Assembly: GCA_965215705.1 (NCBI GenBank)
Contig: CBDCEE010000003.1
Span: 930,001 to 994,000, forward strand
Source: JAAXPZ01 sp965215705
GTDB lineage: Bacteria; Campylobacterota; Campylobacteria; Campylobacterales; Sulfurovaceae
Reading direction: 5' to 3'
DNA length: 64,000 nt
Under the pieces are notes generated by a model that had not been told where the DNA came from, did not search any database, and saw only the letters and a program-made list of their open reading frames with translations. A program made the position numbers and the translations under genes. Below are positions 26,179 to 34,605 of this stretch, piece after piece; within the stretch, counting starts at the first letter, position 1, and every line of letters begins with the position of its first letter.

Positions 26179-27399
26179 ATGCAAAACAGACAGTATATCC
26201 CTACCCCCTCCCCCTTCGACCCAGATAAGAATGGTCACTTTGGCAAGTTTGGCGGACGATTTGTTCCAGAGACCCTCATGCCGGCACTGGAGAAGCTACG
26301 CCTGGACTATGAAGCCGTACGTTTTGACGAGGATTTCTGGGCAGAGGTGGACTACTACTACAAGCACTATGTAGGAAGACCCTCTGCTCTCTACTATGCT
26401 GCCAATATCTCCGAAGAGATCGGTGCAAAAGTCTATCTCAAACGTGAAGATCTCAACCACACAGGCGCTCACAAGATCAACCACTGTGTCGCACAGGCTG
26501 TTCTGGCAAAAAGACTGGGTAAGAAAAAGATCATCGCAGAGACCGGTGCAGGACAGCATGGTGTTGCTACTGCCACGGTAGCCGCCCTCTTTGGTCTGGA
26601 GTGCGAGGTCTTCATGGGGGCCAAGGATGTAGCACGCCAAGAGCTCAATGTCTTTCGTATGAAGCTCCTGGGTGCCAAAGTCCATGCCGTCCAATCAGGA
26701 TCTAAGACCCTCAAAGATGCCATGAACGACGCCATCCGCCACTGGGTCACGCATGCCAGAGATACTTACTATCTCATCGGTACCGTAGCAGGCCCTCACC
26801 CCTATCCTATGATGGTACGTGATATCCAGTCTATCATCGGCTGGGAAGCCAAAGCACAGCTCTCTGAAGCTGAAGGCTGCCTCCCTGACAAGGTCATTGC
26901 CTGTATCGGTGGCGGCTCCAATGCACTGGGTATCTTCAGCCATTTCCTTCAGGACGAGAGTGTCGAGTGCATCGGTATCGAAGCAGGCGGTCTGGGGTTA
27001 GACTCCAAGCACGGCTGCTCCTTGGAAAAAGGCTCTCCAGGCGTACTGCACGGACAGCTCAGCTACCTACTCCAAGACGAAGACGGCCAGATCCAGGAAG
27101 CCCACTCTATCTCAGCAGGACTAGACTACCCAGGCATCGGCCCCGAACATGCATTTCTCAAAGAAAACAACAAGGTCACCTACGACCACATCACTGATGA
27201 CGAAGCGATAGAAGCCTTCGTCTGGCTCAGCCAACGCGAGGGTATTATCCCTGCCTTTGAAAGCTCCCACGCTATTGCGTACCTCAAAAAAATGAAGCCA
27301 GAGGAGATAGAGGGCAAAGTGATACTGATCAACCTCTCAGGTCGTGGGGATAAGGATATGATGCAGGCGAAGGATATTTTGGGGGAGGAGTTTGCGTAG
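26179..27399 (+). CDS. trpB: Tryptophan synthase beta chain
   Basis: TrpB condenses indole with serine to make tryptophan, using PLP. 406 residues. Landmarks are GKFGGRFVPETLMPAL, the PLP Lys in LNHTGAHKINH near residue 98, ETGAGQHGVATATVAAL, GSNALGIF and the late PLP-phosphate/ring contacts in LSGRGDKDM. trpA is not adjacent. It follows mltG after 26 bases, and a 103-bp inverted-repeat element lies downstream. Confidence 0.97.
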   Translation: MQNRQYIPTPSPFDPDKNGHFGKFGGRFVPETLMPALEKLRLDYEAVRFDEDFWAEVDYYYKHYVGRPSALYYAANISEEIGAKVYLKREDLNHTGAHKINHCVAQAVLAKRLGKKKIIAETGAGQHGVATATVAALFGLECEVFMGAKDVARQELNVFRMKLLGAKVHAVQSGSKTLKDAMNDAIRHWVTHARDTYYLIGTVAGPHPYPMMVRDIQSIIGWEAKAQLSEAEGCLPDKVIACIGGGSNALGIFSHFLQDESVECIGIEAGGLGLDSKHGCSLEKGSPGVLHGQLSYLLQDEDGQIQEAHSISAGLDYPGIGPEHAFLKENNKVTYDHITDDEAIEAFVWLSQREGIIPAFESSHAIAYLKKMKPEEIEGKVILINLSGRGDKDMMQAKDILGEEFA

Positions 27400-27430
27400 C
27401 GACAAAGTTCTACAATCTCTACCTAATACT

Positions 27431-27533
27431 GTAGGGTGTGTTTGCCAACACACCTTTAGACATTTGAATTTCTGTCTCTATGGTTGATGTCATAGTATTT
27501 TGTGTATAAGGTGCGTTGGCAAACACACCCTAC
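27431..27533. repeat. 103-bp inverted-repeat (MITE-like) element / bidirectional terminator
   Basis: Two 26-bp arms, 27431-27456 and 27508-27533, are inverted copies with a single mismatch (arms begin GTAGGGTGTGTTTGCC). A 51-base A/T-rich loop lies between them. It fills the gap between the convergent trpB and ltaE genes, so its RNA hairpin could end transcription from both sides. A shorter relative with the same GTAGGGTGCG core lies near 51903-51925. Confidence 0.8.
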
Positions 27534-27562
27534 CAGACAATGATATGAATAATACAAAAAAA

Positions 27563-28585
27563 TTACGCTGATAACTCCCGAATATCCCCGATCAATGCAT
27601 CCACCCTCTTTCTATCCGAATCCCAGGCAAATACAAATCTGTTCGATCCTCCAATAAAGGTATGGAAGACCCAGCCTCGTTGTCTGAGCCCTACCTCTAC
27701 CTCTGGTTTGAGCTTGACAAAGACCTCGTTGGCATGGACGGGGAACATGATGTGTACATCAGCGATCTTTTCGATACTGTTTGCAAAGTGGGCAGCTGTC
27801 TCATTGGCATGGGTAGCATTTTTGAGCCAGACATCATTCTCCAGCAGTCCAAGCCACTGAGCAGAGATGAAGCGCATCTTGGAGGCAAGCTGTCCTGCCT
27901 GCTTGACCCTATATTCAAAGTCCTCTGCCAGTGTTTTATTGAAGAACACCACTGCTTCACCAAATGCCATGCCATTTTTCGTACCGCCAAAGCTCAGTAC
28001 ATCCACACCTGCCTTCCAGGTCATCTCTGCGGGGGTACATCCCAGACTCACCAGCGCATTGGCAAATCTCGCACCATCCATATGGATGTGCAGATCAAAC
28101 TTCTCTGCTACCTTTTTGATCGCCCGTATCTCCTCCAGTGTATAGACTGCACCCACCTCATTTGACTGGGTAATAGAGATCACCTTGGGCTTGGGATAGT
28201 GGATGTCGGTGCGTTTGGTGGCGAGCTCCTCAATATTAGTGGGGTTAAGCTTACCATTTTCACCACTGGCGAGCAAAAGCTTGGAGCCATTGGAGGCAAA
28301 TTCCGGTGCCCCACACTCATCAGTCTCTATATGTGCCAACTCATGACAGATCACACTATGGTAGGATTGACACATCGCAGCGAGAGAAAGTGCATTGGCA
28401 GCGGTACCGTTAAACACAAAGTATACTTCACACACATGCTCAAATATCTCCCTGATCTTGTCCGATATCCTCTGGGTATAGGCATCATCTCCATAGGCTA
28501 AAGCAGAGTCCTCATTGGACGCTACGAGTGCCTCCAAAACCTCTGGACAGATACCAGAATAATTATCACTTCCAAACTGTTGCAT
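27563..28585 (-). CDS. ltaE: Low-specificity L-threonine aldolase
   Basis: A PLP enzyme splitting threonine or allo-threonine to glycine and acetaldehyde. 340 residues. The start is QQFGSDNYSGICPEVLEAL; conserved parts are NGTAANALSLAAMC, HELAHIETDECGAPE, LHIHMDGARFANALV and the PLP Lys in SFGGTKNGMAFGEAV near residue 203. A degraded second copy of its first codons lies upstream at 28892-28966, next to amino-acid permease debris. The gene borders the accessory region. Confidence 0.93.
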   Translation of the reverse strand: MQQFGSDNYSGICPEVLEALVASNEDSALAYGDDAYTQRISDKIREIFEHVCEVYFVFNGTAANALSLAAMCQSYHSVICHELAHIETDECGAPEFASNGSKLLLASGENGKLNPTNIEELATKRTDIHYPKPKVISITQSNEVGAVYTLEEIRAIKKVAEKFDLHIHMDGARFANALVSLGCTPAEMTWKAGVDVLSFGGTKNGMAFGEAVVFFNKTLAEDFEYRVKQAGQLASKMRFISAQWLGLLENDVWLKNATHANETAAHFANSIEKIADVHIMFPVHANEVFVKLKPEVEVGLRQRGWVFHTFIGGSNRFVFAWDSDRKRVDALIGDIRELSA

Positions 28586-28675
28586 ATACTTTTCCTTTGC
28601 AAAATATTCTATTTCACATATTATATAGATTTTAGGGATTCAAGTACTTAACAATTGTTATCGTATAGGTTACTT

Positions 28676-28881
28676 CTTCATATTGGCTTCTAGCCTGCCT
28701 GTGTAGTAGGAGATGGGATAGGTCAATAGTAGATACCCAATCGCCAGCGGAATATAGCTCTCAAGGGTAGAGTAAGTATAGGCATTGACCTCTTGGGCAT
28801 TCATGGTGCCAGTATCGCCATACCCATGACATACCTATTCTTCAAGCCCAAAGTACTGGCAAAAACATAGAATAATATCAC
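28676..28881 (-). pseudogene. Fragment copy of the amino-acid ABC permease gene with a 226-bp internal deletion
   Basis: 28676-28807 matches the 3' end of the permease gene at 37253-37384 with five differences. All five are G in the intact gene and A here (plus strand). At 28808 the match jumps to the sequence at 37611 (GCCAGTATC), deleting 226 bp. The second part, to about 28881, is clearly more diverged. No intact reading frame remains. The two parts have different ages or origins, which suggests a recombination junction left when the dha/glp segment entered. Confidence 0.88.
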
Positions 28882-28891
28882 CATTTTCTAA

Positions 28892-28966
28892 AGCTGCATT
28901 CGACGCCACGATGGCCTCTAAACCCTCTGTACAGATACCAGAGTAGCTGTCACTTCGACTGTTCTA
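28892..28966 (-). pseudogene. Degraded 5' fragment of a second ltaE gene
   Basis: The reverse strand reads SDSYSGICTEGLEAIVAS in one frame, matching GSDNYSGICPEVLEALVAS at the start of the intact ltaE gene. The beginning is frame-disrupted and nothing beyond about 25 codons survives. It lies between permease debris and the original 3' end of dhaL, so it is a scar of an older arrangement in which dhaL was followed by an ltaE homolog. Confidence 0.85.
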
Positions 28967-28973
28967 TATAAAA

Positions 28974-29018
28974 TCAAATCCTCTTCTGTAAGTATTTCAT
29001 CAATTCAGATATCTGATA
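28974..29018 (-). pseudogene. Detached 3' end of dhaL, cut off by IS insertion
   Basis: On the reverse strand, starting at the IS edge, the codons continue the dhaL frame if one copy of the 7-bp duplication TATCAGA is removed. The joined sequence reads MYYQISELMKYLQKRI followed by TGA (28974-28976). So the original DhaL was about ten residues longer than the present reading frame. Confidence 0.85.
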
Positions 29019-29754
29019 GGGTCTAGTAAACTTTAAGAGTCCAAAAGGTATCTTAAAGCATGACTACACCGAACAAAAACAAGTACTCAAAAGGTACGCA
29101 CATTTCAGAGCGTAAATTTAGGCAGTTAATTAAGTGTTTTTCACTTGATCTAAATGCATATGAAACCTCAAAGATAACTAACATATCTCATACGACTTGT
29201 AAGAAGCTATTTCAAAAGTTACGCATATACATCTACCAGAATCTACTAGAGAACAATATTGAAGATGGAGAGTTTGAATTAGATGAATCTTACTTTGGTG
29301 CCAAAAGAGTAAGAGGAAAACGTGGTAGAGGTGCAGCAGGAAAGACACCTGTGTTTGGCTTATTAAAAAGAGATGGTAATGTCTATGTTCAAATAGTCAA
29401 GAACTGCTCGAGAGCTGAACTCATGCCTATTATTGAGGGAAAGATACTTGAAGGAAGTACTATTCATACTGATGGTTGGAAAGCCTATGATGGCTTAGTC
29501 CTTAATGGCTATGATCACTACAGGGTCTTTCATTCCAAAGATGAGTTTGTGCGAGGTAAGTCTCATGTAAATGGCATTGAATCCTTTTGGAGTTATACTA
29601 AAAGAAGATTGGCAAAGTTTAATGGACTTAGAGATGAGATGTTTTATCTCCATCTCAAGGAGAGTGAGTTTAGATTCAACAATAGGCATAATGATATCTA
29701 TGCTATACTATTAAAGAATCTTCGAACAAATAACCTCTAAAGTTTACTAGACCC
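29019..29754 (+). mobile_element. IS1595-type insertion sequence, copy 1 (736 bp)
   Basis: Bounded by the terminal inverted repeats GGGTCTAGTAAACTTTA (29019-29035) and its complement (29738-29754). It is flanked by the exact 7-bp direct repeat TCTGATA (29012-29018 and 29755-29761). It carries one transposase gene and is inserted in the 3' end of dhaL. Copy 2, of the same length and in the opposite orientation, is at 38896-39631. IS1595 members usually make 8-bp duplications; 7 bp is what the sequence shows. Confidence 0.95.
29060..29740 (+). CDS. IS1595-family (ISXO2-like) transposase, copy 1
   Basis: 226 residues. The DDE-type catalytic positions are visible as ELDESYFGAKR, IHTDGWKAYDGL and HVNGIESFWSYTKRRL, the last being the family's N/E box. 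The basic RGKRGRGAAGKTPVFGLLKR block follows the first Asp, as in the ISXO2-like domain. The N-terminal zinc ribbon of larger IS1595 transposases is not present. The protein is identical to copy 2, so at least one transposition was recent. Confidence 0.94.
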   Translation: MTTPNKNKYSKGTHISERKFRQLIKCFSLDLNAYETSKITNISHTTCKKLFQKLRIYIYQNLLENNIEDGEFELDESYFGAKRVRGKRGRGAAGKTPVFGLLKRDGNVYVQIVKNCSRAELMPIIEGKILEGSTIHTDGWKAYDGLVLNGYDHYRVFHSKDEFVRGKSHVNGIESFWSYTKRRLAKFNGLRDEMFYLHLKESEFRFNNRHNDIYAILLKNLRTNNL

Positions 29755-30355
29755 TCTGATAATACATAGTGACCGCTCCTGGATCTAGATGCCCTACCCC
29801 CTTATCATCGCGATAGCTTGCTCTTCCTTTGGTTGCTTTCATATCTTTGGTGTCCAGCATACCTTGCTCTGATGCCTTTTCAACTGCTTCAAAGATCATC
29901 TGAGGTGCAGAGCCCTTTGCTAGCTCCTCTTTGTATGTTTGTACTGCAGGGTAAAGACTATCTACCATCGTTTTGTTGCCAAACTCTACTTTCCCACGAT
30001 TCATGATAGCCTCTAGTTGCGCTTCTAATAGTGTCAAGATGGCATCTTGATCTAAAAAGTCTATATCACCTACTTTTTTAGCGGCATTCATATAGGCACT
30101 GCCATACAATGCGCCAGAAGATCCTCCAACAGTTGACATGATGAGCATGCCTACTTTTTTTAATAATGCATTGATTCTGAGATTCTCAAGCTCACTCTTG
30201 GAATCAAGTATCTTATGAAAGCCCATATTCATATTGACCCAGTGGTCTCCATCACCAGTGGTTGCATCCAACTTTGTGATGTAGTCTTTATTCTCATCTA
30301 TTTTTTTTGTTGCATTCTCTAGGTATTCCAAATACTCTTTTGCTGTCATTTGCAT
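29747..30355 (-). CDS. dhaL: Dihydroxyacetone kinase subunit DhaL (C-terminus altered by IS)
   Basis: DhaL carries the nucleotide (ADP/ATP) and passes phosphate to dihydroxyacetone held by DhaK. The Mg-binding Asp cluster is in TTGDGDHWVNMNMGF (about 30-44), with later GGSSGALYGSAY and GRASYRDDKGVGHLDPGAVTMYYQ. The last two codons and the stop (RV, TAG) come from the IS terminal repeat. The lost tail (ISELMKYLQKRI) is still present beyond the IS. The loss falls in the final helix, so activity may survive. No dhaM gene is present to supply PTS phosphate. Confidence 0.9.
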   Translation of the reverse strand: MQMTAKEYLEYLENATKKIDENKDYITKLDATTGDGDHWVNMNMGFHKILDSKSELENLRINALLKKVGMLIMSTVGGSSGALYGSAYMNAAKKVGDIDFLDQDAILTLLEAQLEAIMNRGKVEFGNKTMVDSLYPAVQTYKEELAKGSAPQMIFEAVEKASEQGMLDTKDMKATKGRASYRDDKGVGHLDPGAVTMYYQRV

Positions 30356-30363
30356 GTTGTATC

Positions 30364-31350
30364 CTATCTATTTTTCATGGCTAGTGTATCGCACTTATCA
30401 TCAATAAGACTTTTCAATTCATCATCTAGCTTAAGTATGGAAACTGAGCATCCTGCCATCTCTAGCGCAGTCATATAGTTACCTACAAATACTTTGTATG
30501 CTTTTATATGCTTGCTTTCGAGGAGTTCAAGTACCTCTTTACTCATAATATAAAGCTCCATCAAAGGAGTAGCACCAAGACCATTGATCATGACTGCTAC
30601 ATCTGCGTTTTCATACTCAAAATCATCTGTAATTTTTCCAACAAGTTCTTCTGCCAGCTCTTTTGCATTCATAATAGGCTTCTTATAGATTCCCGCTTCA
30701 CCATGTATTCCCATACCTATCTCGATCTCGTCATCTTTGATTTCAAATCCAGGTTTCCCCACAGCTGGTATCGTACAGGAGGACATAGACATACCCATAC
30801 TTCTCACATTATCAATAGTCTTTTGTGCCACCCTTTTTACTTCGGATAAGTTTTCCCCTCTTTCACTCATCGCTCCTGCAATTTTATGTATAAAAATAGT
30901 TCCTGCTATCCCCCGTCTACCGGTAGAATAATCACTATCTTCCATTGCAACATCATCTCTGACGATAACCATATCTATCATATCCTCTTCGATATCACAC
31001 ATATCCTGTGCTATTTCAAAGTTCATAATATCACCCGAATAATTTTTAACGATTAGAAGCACACCTTTACCCGTATCGGCCTCTTCTATACCTTCGAGAA
31101 TTCTATCTGGGCTTGGTGAGGCAAATACATTTCCACATACAGCAGCATCAAGCATACCATAGCCAACATACCCGGCATGCGATGGCTCATGTCCACTTCC
31201 TCCACCACTCACTAAACCTACCTTCTCTACTTTTTCTCTTCTTGATATCACTTCTAATTCTGGAGTATATTTGAGTGAGGGGTGTGAGAGCTCCATTCCA
31301 GCCAACATATCTTTGACTACATCATTGGGATTATTGACTATTTTTTTCAT
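30364..31350 (-). CDS. dhaK: Dihydroxyacetone kinase substrate-binding subunit DhaK
   Basis: DhaK binds dihydroxyacetone covalently through a His. 328 residues of the two-lobed fold: VGLVSGGGSGHEPSHAGYVG, LLIVKNYSGDIMNFEIA, VRDDVAMEDSD, GRRGIAGTIFIHKIAGA, and the substrate His in EIGMGIHGEAG. It is nine bases upstream of dhaL and 20 bases downstream of the ABC ATPase genes, so transport and phosphorylation are probably coupled. An erythrulose or other short-ketose kinase role is also possible for this family. Confidence 0.92.
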   Translation of the reverse strand: MKKIVNNPNDVVKDMLAGMELSHPSLKYTPELEVISRREKVEKVGLVSGGGSGHEPSHAGYVGYGMLDAAVCGNVFASPSPDRILEGIEEADTGKGVLLIVKNYSGDIMNFEIAQDMCDIEEDMIDMVIVRDDVAMEDSDYSTGRRGIAGTIFIHKIAGAMSERGENLSEVKRVAQKTIDNVRSMGMSMSSCTIPAVGKPGFEIKDDEIEIGMGIHGEAGIYKKPIMNAKELAEELVGKITDDFEYENADVAVMINGLGATPLMELYIMSKEVLELLESKHIKAYKVFVGNYMTALEMAGCSVSILKLDDELKSLIDDKCDTLAMKNR

Positions 31351-31369
31351 TTTTCCTTCTCCTTAAAAT

Positions 31370-32389
31370 TTATTTTTCTATATAGTTCTCATTTTCATCA
31401 AAGAAAACAACATTCTCTTGATTTGCCTCGATAAAAACATCATCTCCTGACAAGATATTCATATCTTTATCATCCAACAAGCAATATATCTTTTCTCCAC
31501 TCACTTCTAGAAGGGCTGTACTCTCTGCCCCTAGGCACTCTATGGCAAGTACTTTTGCAGAAATACCTTCATCAGCACTAACCCTAAGGTCTTCAGGACG
31601 CACACCTGCATACTTGGCATGACTTGGTGTGTTTTTAAGATCAAGCATCGTCGGATCAAATATATTGATACCTGGAACCCCTAGGCTTTTTGCCACATAG
31701 ACACTCGCAGGCTTATTATAAATCTCCTTGGGTGTTCCAATTTGTACAAGCTTGCCTTCCTCTAGCACCCCGATACGATCTGCCAGTGTCATAGCTTCTG
31801 TTTGATCATGTGTCACGTATAGTATGGTAGCACCTAAGTCTTGTTGTATTCTCTTGAGTTCAAACCTCAGTTCATCTCGCATCTTGGCATCCAATGATGA
31901 CAAAGGTTCATCCATCAAAAAGATAGATGGCTCACGAACCAGTGCACGACCAATTGCAACTCTCTGCATCTCACCACCTGAAAGCTGGGTTGCTTTATTT
32001 TTCAACTTATGATCAATCTTTAGCATTTTGGACACAGTATCGATTCGCTCTTCTATCTCTTTTTCACTATAGGTGTGCGTAGGAGATCTCAGTGGGAAGG
32101 CGATATTGTCATACACACTATAGTGAGGATATAAAGAGTACTGCTGGAATACAAAACAAACATTTCTGTTTGCTGGAGGCATCTCATTGGCTCTTGCTCC
32201 ATCCATTTCTATGATACCACTATCTGGATTCTCCAGCCCTGCTATGAGTCTTAATGTAGTTGTTTTCCCAGCTCCAGTTGGCCCCAAAAGAACAATAAAC
32301 TCACCATCTGATATATCAAGTGATATACCTACAACTGCTGTTTGTTTTCCAAAACTTTTGGATACATTTTTCAAAGAAATATTAGACAT
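31370..32389 (-). CDS. glpT: Sugar/polyol ABC transporter ATP-binding protein (GlpT-like)
   Basis: 339 residues of the MalK/UgpC group. Walker A is LGPTGAGKTTTLRLIAGL, the Q-loop CFVFQQYSLYPH, the signature QLSGGEMQRVAIGRALV, Walker B IFLMDEPLSSLDAK, and a C-terminal TOBE-like regulatory domain follows. Two different ATPases in one operon, with DUF2160 and two permeases, is the layout of the Rhizobium glycerol transporter GlpSTPQUV, so I borrow those names. Which ATPase is S and which is T is a guess. It overlaps the preceding ATPase gene by eight bases. Confidence 0.85.
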   Translation of the reverse strand: MSNISLKNVSKSFGKQTAVVGISLDISDGEFIVLLGPTGAGKTTTLRLIAGLENPDSGIIEMDGARANEMPPANRNVCFVFQQYSLYPHYSVYDNIAFPLRSPTHTYSEKEIEERIDTVSKMLKIDHKLKNKATQLSGGEMQRVAIGRALVREPSIFLMDEPLSSLDAKMRDELRFELKRIQQDLGATILYVTHDQTEAMTLADRIGVLEEGKLVQIGTPKEIYNKPASVYVAKSLGVPGINIFDPTMLDLKNTPSHAKYAGVRPEDLRVSADEGISAKVLAIECLGAESTALLEVSGEKIYCLLDDKDMNILSGDDVFIEANQENVVFFDENENYIEK

Positions 32390-33476
32390 TTTCTACCTCG
32401 TACAAATCGCTTTTTATAAATCTATCCGTCTTGGGATTAAAGAGCATTAAGCTACTGGTTTCAAAAGACAACATTACCTTGTCATCACGTCTTATATCTA
32501 CATCACTGTGTGTTCTACCTGTAAGGATACCCAATCTGGTCTCCACCATAAAGAGTTGTCTTGAACCTAGATACTCGACGTTAATAATCTTACCTTCTAT
32601 GTTTCCTTTTTTATCAATCTTGACATGCTCTGGTCTTACACCAAGCGTCACCTCTTTTTCAGTTACCTCTTCATGGATTTTAGGAACAGGTATCGTAATC
32701 TTCTCTGCTGATACCTCTTCTTGTCCTATATTCAGATTACCCTCTACTGTGATAAAGTTGATCTCTGGCGAACCTACAAACCCTGCAACAAACCGTGTGG
32801 CTGGTTTTCTGTATATATCCAATGGTTTATCTATTTGCAATACCTCTGCATGATTCATCACACAAATCCTATCTGCCATAGACATCGCTTCATTCTGGTC
32901 ATGTGTGACATACACTGTCGTAGCATTGATACGCTTATGTAACAATAATAGCTCTTCTGTCATGACGTCTCTAAATTTAGCATCAAGTGCACCCAAGGGT
33001 TCATCCATCAAAAATACTTTTGGCTTTCTTACCAAGGCGCGTCCAAGTGCAGTTCTCTGTCTATCTCCACTAGACAAACCATTGACTGAACTCTTTAAAA
33101 TATGTTCGATTCTAAGTATCTTGGCAACTTCTAGAACCCTTGCTTTAATCTCTTTTCTTGATAATCGTTGCATCCGAAGAGGGAAAGATAAATTTTTCTC
33201 CACATTCATATGTGGATAGAGGGCAAACATCTGAAATACAAACGCAATGTCCCGTTCTGATGCTCTTGACTGTGTGACATCTTCGTTATCTAAAATGATT
33301 TCTCCACCCGTGGGGGTTTTGAGTCCAGCAATCATCCTCAGTGTGGTTGTCTTGCCACATCCGGATGGTCCAAGCATTACAAAAAACTCTCCATCTTTTA
33401 TTTTGAAAGAAGAGCTTCTCACCGCCACAAAATCGTCATAGGATTTAAATAGATTTCTAATTTCTATATCTGCCAT
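32382..33476 (-). CDS. glpS: Sugar/polyol ABC transporter ATP-binding protein (GlpS-like)
   Basis: 364 residues from the ATG at 33476. The open frame extends further upstream, but that part lies in the neighbouring membrane-protein gene. Walker A is LGPSGCGKTTTLRMIAGL and Walker B VFLMDEPLGALDAK. The signature is the variant LSSGDRQRTALGRAL rather than LSGGQ. A TOBE-like C-terminus (VTLGVRPEHVKID) is present. The atypical signature in one of two paired ATPases suggests a heterodimeric ABC motor. Confidence 0.85.
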   Translation of the reverse strand: MADIEIRNLFKSYDDFVAVRSSSFKIKDGEFFVMLGPSGCGKTTTLRMIAGLKTPTGGEIILDNEDVTQSRASERDIAFVFQMFALYPHMNVEKNLSFPLRMQRLSRKEIKARVLEVAKILRIEHILKSSVNGLSSGDRQRTALGRALVRKPKVFLMDEPLGALDAKFRDVMTEELLLLHKRINATTVYVTHDQNEAMSMADRICVMNHAEVLQIDKPLDIYRKPATRFVAGFVGSPEINFITVEGNLNIGQEEVSAEKITIPVPKIHEEVTEKEVTLGVRPEHVKIDKKGNIEGKIINVEYLGSRQLFMVETRLGILTGRTHSDVDIRRDDKVMLSFETSSLMLFNPKTDRFIKSDLYEVENV

Positions 33477-33478
33477 AT

Positions 33479-33670
33479 TTATTGCTCCGGAAAATGGCCA
33501 ACTATTGAAAACAATAGCGTACCAGTCAATATTACTGCAAAAGAATACGTAAAGAAAACCATAAAAAAGGGCTGCATTAGCATAAATATACCAATGATTA
33601 TCAATAATGTTGCAAAATTTTCCCAAGGACCCCTTAAGAAAAATGAATGTTTTTTATCTGTTTGTGTCAT
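33479..33670 (-). CDS. DUF2160 small membrane protein (GlpU-like)
   Basis: 63 residues, MTQTDKKHSFFLRGPWENFA, then two hydrophobic segments (TLLIIIGIFMLMQPFFMVFF, SFAVILTGTLLFSIVG). An open frame upstream adds 37 unlikely residues from inside the permease gene, so I start at 33670, where ATGA overlaps the permease stop. Proteins of this type accompany glycerol-type ABC transporters of the GlpSTPQUV layout; their role is unknown. Confidence 0.78.
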   Translation of the reverse strand: MTQTDKKHSFFLRGPWENFATLLIIIGIFMLMQPFFMVFFTYSFAVILTGTLLFSIVGHFPEQ

Positions 33671-34605
33671 TTTCTTACAGCTCCAAATGTAATGCCACTC
33701 AATAGGTGTTTTTTGAGTAATATTGTAAAGATAACAACAGGCATGAGAAACAGTGTTGTCCCTGCTGCAACCGCTGGCCAATCCAATCCACCCTCACCAA
33801 TAATCTGAGGGATAAACGGAGGTGCCGTTTGCGCCTCCCCTGACGTGAGCAGCAATGCAAAAGCATATTCATTCCACGAAAAGATGAGACAAAAAATGGC
33901 AGTAGCCGCGATACCAGAACGCGCTTGAGGTAATACTACTTTCCAAAAAGCTTGAAAGCGTGTATATCCATCAACTAGTGCCGCTTCTTCATATTCTCTA
34001 GGTATCTCATCAATAAAACCTTTGAGTAGCCAAACAGCCAATGAAACATTGACTGCTGTATAGAGTATCACCATACCTGTAATAGTATCAGATAAGCCAA
34101 ACTCCCTATACATCAAATAGATAGGAATTGCTACTGCAATAGGCGGCATCATTCTCGTTGAGAGAATAAAAAATAGTAAATCGTCTTTGAGTGGTACTTT
34201 AAACCTAGAAAAACCGTAGGCAGCCAAGGTGCCTAAAAATATCGAAAGGAACATAGATCCAAAGCCTATAAATATAGAATTCAAATACCTATCTATAAAC
34301 CTTGAAGGGCCCGTAATAACCATATTTCGTGAACGAACTATTTTTTCATACCACGCTTTTGGTGCAGGAAGGCTATCTAAGTACTCTGGTGTCTGCCTTG
34401 TTCTAGAGGTAAAGAGATTGATATAGCCCTCTGCTGAGGGCTTTACAAACACTTTGGGAGGATATGCTATGGCATCACTAGGGCTCTTGAGGCTTGTCAT
34501 CACTATCCAAACAAGTGGTACCATTGTCACAAGTGCATAAAAAATCACTATAACCATTGCTATCTTTTTTGTCATATTACTCGATCTTGTTGCATTGTTA
34601 CTCAT
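33667..34605 (-). CDS. glpQ: ABC transporter permease (GlpQ-like, MalG type)
   Basis: 312 residues with six predicted membrane helices. The EAA loop that contacts the ATPase is EYEEAALVDGYTRFQAFWKVVLPQARSG. The N-terminus has the ALVTMVPLVWIVMTSLKSPSDA pattern of MalG-group permeases. It overlaps the neighbours on both sides by four bases. Confidence 0.88.
   Translation of the reverse strand: MSNNATRSSNMTKKIAMVIVIFYALVTMVPLVWIVMTSLKSPSDAIAYPPKVFVKPSAEGYINLFTSRTRQTPEYLDSLPAPKAWYEKIVRSRNMVITGPSRFIDRYLNSIFIGFGSMFLSIFLGTLAAYGFSRFKVPLKDDLLFFILSTRMMPPIAVAIPIYLMYREFGLSDTITGMVILYTAVNVSLAVWLLKGFIDEIPREYEEAALVDGYTRFQAFWKVVLPQARSGIAATAIFCLIFSWNEYAFALLLTSGEAQTAPPFIPQIIGEGGLDWPAVAAGTTLFLMPVVIFTILLKKHLLSGITFGAVRK

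Noticed and set aside
33477..33626. 50-residue N-terminal extension of the GlpS-like ATPase
   Set aside because: The extension reads through the DUF2160 gene in another frame. The ABC domain starts normally at MADIEIRNLFKSYDD.
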